This document shows, piece after piece, positions 6,203 through 7,777 of a stretch of DNA of 7,777 bases (position 1 is the first letter of the stretch; the number at the start of each line of letters is the position of its first letter). The notes under the pieces are model-generated. The model had not been told where the DNA came from. It searched no databases and was given only the letters and a program-made list of their open reading frames with translations. This DNA comes from an uncultured Pseudomonadota bacterium (GTDB taxonomy: Bacteria > SAR324 > NAC60-12), in NCBI GenBank assembly GCA_913056375.1, contig CAJXNF010000119.1, positions 1-7,777 of the forward strand, in the 5' to 3' direction. The position numbers and the translations under genes were made by a program.

Positions 6203-7737
6203 GTGAATCAGCAGTTCTGGAAGCTCGCCAAATCAGTAAATACTTTCCAGGAGTTGTGGCCAACGAGGATGTCAATTTAAGTCTAAATTCAGGAGAAATT
6301 CTGGCTCTGTTGGGGGAAAACGGGGCAGGCAAGTCTACTCTGATGAACATCATCTATGGACTTTATCAGCCTTCATCAGGCGAAATTCTGGTGAAGGGCC
6401 GGTCTGTCAGAATGCATTCACCTAGGGATGCGATCGATCTGGGGATCGGGATGGTTCACCAACACTTTCAATTGGTCCCAGTAATGACGGTAGTCGAAAA
6501 TGTCATGCTGGGCAGTGAGAGTGTTCGTCAAGGCCTTTTGGATCGAGAAAAGGTTTCCAAGCGCATTCAGCAGCTTTCTCAGGATTATCAATTAGAAGTT
6601 GACCCGAATGCTCTCGTTGAGGATTTGCCGGTTGGAATACGGCAACGGGTAGAGATCATCAAGGCACTTTACCGTGAAGCAGATATTCTGATCCTTGATG
6701 AACCCACAGCTGTTTTGACTCCTCAAGAAATTGAAGGGCTCTTTTCCGTGATGGATTTGCTTCGAAAGCAGGGCAAATCTATTATCTTCATTACACACAA
6801 GTTGAAGGAAGTGCTGAGGATTGCGGACCGTATCTCTGTTCTGCGTCGAGGAAAAGTTGTAGGTGAAGCAACTCCCAGTGAAGCGACTGAGCCTGGATTG
6901 GCTGCAATGATGGTTGGTCGAGAGGTCATGCTCCAAGTTGATAAACAGGAAGCCCAGCCTGGCAAGCCAGTCCTACAAGTGAAAGGTTTGGAAGCGCGAG
7001 ATGAGTTGGGTGAAATTTGTCTCAGAAATGTGGAGTTGGAGGTTCATTCAGGGGAGATTGTTGGTGTTGCAGGTGTGCAAGGGAATGGGCAAACCGAATT
7101 AGTGGAAGTACTGACGGGATTACGAGCGTTAGACCAGGGAACCTTGCAGATCGGAGGACAAGACCTGACGAATAAGAACCCCAGAGAAATCACAGATCAG
7201 GGGAGAATCTGTCACGTACCGGAGGACCGACACGCCTTTGGAATGGTCGCAGGATATTCAGTGGCAGATAACCTGGTTCTGAATTCTTACTACAAGCCAC
7301 CGTTTGCAAATGGCGTAACGGTTCAGCAGGAAGCTATCGAGCAACATGCAGAAGCCCTGGTTGAAAAGTTTGATGTCAGAACTCCCTCAGTACACACATC
7401 CGGGGGAAGTCTGTCCGGGGGCAATCAGCAGAAAATGGTGATTGCTCGAGAGTTGAGTCGCCCGATTCAATTGCTCATTGCAGCACAGCCCACTCGGGGT
7501 ATTGATGTTGGTTCGATTGAATTTATTCATCAGCAAATTGTTGCCAAGCGAGATGAGGGAGTGGCGGTGCTGTTGGTCAGTTCCGAGTTGGATGAAATTC
7601 TTGCCCTCTCTGACCGGATTGTTGTGATGTATCGGGGCTCTATCATTGGGGAAGTGGATGGCAAGGAGGCGACCCGCCAACAGTTGGGATTGCTGATGGC
7701 AGGGGTCAAATCAACTCTAACTGAAGTACTAGATTGA
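6199..7737 (+). CDS. ABC transporter ATP-binding protein, double-domain, nucleoside-type
   Basis: Cytoplasmic energy-coupling subunit with two fused ATPase domains (512 residues), as in sugar- and BMP-type importers (NupA/NupO-like). Domain 1: Walker A GENGAGKST (39-47), Q-loop VHQHF (86-90), a divergent signature LPVGIRQR (143-150), Walker B ILILDEPT (163-170) and switch His200. Domain 2: degenerate Walker A GVQGNGQTE (292-300, without the lysine), a good signature LSGGNQQK (405-412), Walker B LLIAAQPTRGID (425-436) with Gln in place of the catalytic Glu, and no switch His (SSELDEI, 461-467). One canonical and one degenerate site is normal for this family and implies asymmetric ATP hydrolysis. 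Start is GTG overlapping the upstream TGA. The gene ends with TGA followed directly by an in-frame TAA. It is the last gene in the window, so any further operon genes are unseen. Confidence 0.94.
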   Translation: MSESAVLEARQISKYFPGVVANEDVNLSLNSGEILALLGENGAGKSTLMNIIYGLYQPSSGEILVKGRSVRMHSPRDAIDLGIGMVHQHFQLVPVMTVVENVMLGSESVRQGLLDREKVSKRIQQLSQDYQLEVDPNALVEDLPVGIRQRVEIIKALYREADILILDEPTAVLTPQEIEGLFSVMDLLRKQGKSIIFITHKLKEVLRIADRISVLRRGKVVGEATPSEATEPGLAAMMVGREVMLQVDKQEAQPGKPVLQVKGLEARDELGEICLRNVELEVHSGEIVGVAGVQGNGQTELVEVLTGLRALDQGTLQIGGQDLTNKNPREITDQGRICHVPEDRHAFGMVAGYSVADNLVLNSYYKPPFANGVTVQQEAIEQHAEALVEKFDVRTPSVHTSGGSLSGGNQQKMVIARELSRPIQLLIAAQPTRGIDVGSIEFIHQQIVAKRDEGVAVLLVSSELDEILALSDRIVVMYRGSIIGEVDGKEATRQQLGLLMAGVKSTLTEVLD

Positions 7738-7777
7738 TAATTTTAAGTCTGTAGAAGGTTCCCCTATCACTCCGCAA

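Noticed and set aside
7738..7777. Possible terminator or next gene start after the ATPase gene
   Set aside because: The last 40 bases show no hairpin, T tract or start codon with a ribosome binding site, so nothing can be said from this window.

Overview
This window is one compact operon-like block on the + strand for taking up and breaking down nucleosides. It holds seven complete genes: a cytidine deaminase, a trimeric-type purine nucleoside phosphorylase, a thymidine phosphorylase, a BMP-family periplasmic binding protein, two permeases and a double-domain ATPase of a nucleoside-type ABC importer. At the left edge is the 5' end of a gene on the opposite strand that appears to encode a lipoprotein.

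The organism looks like a Gram-negative bacterium of medium GC content. The binding protein has an ordinary cleavable signal peptide with no lipobox cysteine, as expected for a soluble periplasmic protein; Gram-positive members of this family are usually lipoproteins. The deaminase and the purine nucleoside phosphorylase carry motif variants (CAEAGAI, GPQFETPAE) that I associate with alphaproteobacterial-type salvage clusters. I cannot assign a genus from the sequence alone.

Layout: 1-122 is the start of the divergent lipoprotein gene, and 123-196 is the shared intergenic region. The catabolic genes at 197-2816 are tightly packed: a 4-base ATGA overlap, then an 8-base gap. A 97-base spacer with a strong ribosome binding site, and possibly a promoter, leads to the binding protein (2914-3927). 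An 84-base spacer with a strong 11-bp hairpin and a C-rich, G-poor tract separates it from the membrane and ATPase genes (4012-7737), which are joined by a 1-base gap and a 4-base GTGA overlap. The last 40 bases hold nothing I can identify.

Inferred working model: the binding protein captures nucleosides in the periplasm and the two permeases plus the ATPase import them. The deaminase converts cytidine and deoxycytidine to uridine and deoxyuridine, and the two phosphorylases release bases and (deoxy)ribose-1-phosphate. The genes needed to use the sugar phosphate (deoB, deoC) are not in this window. The biology is well known in outline. The less ordinary parts are the intercistronic hairpin after the binding-protein gene, the missing Shine-Dalgarno site on the first permease, and the missing arginine in the deaminase zinc motif. 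I do not see a new kind of system here.
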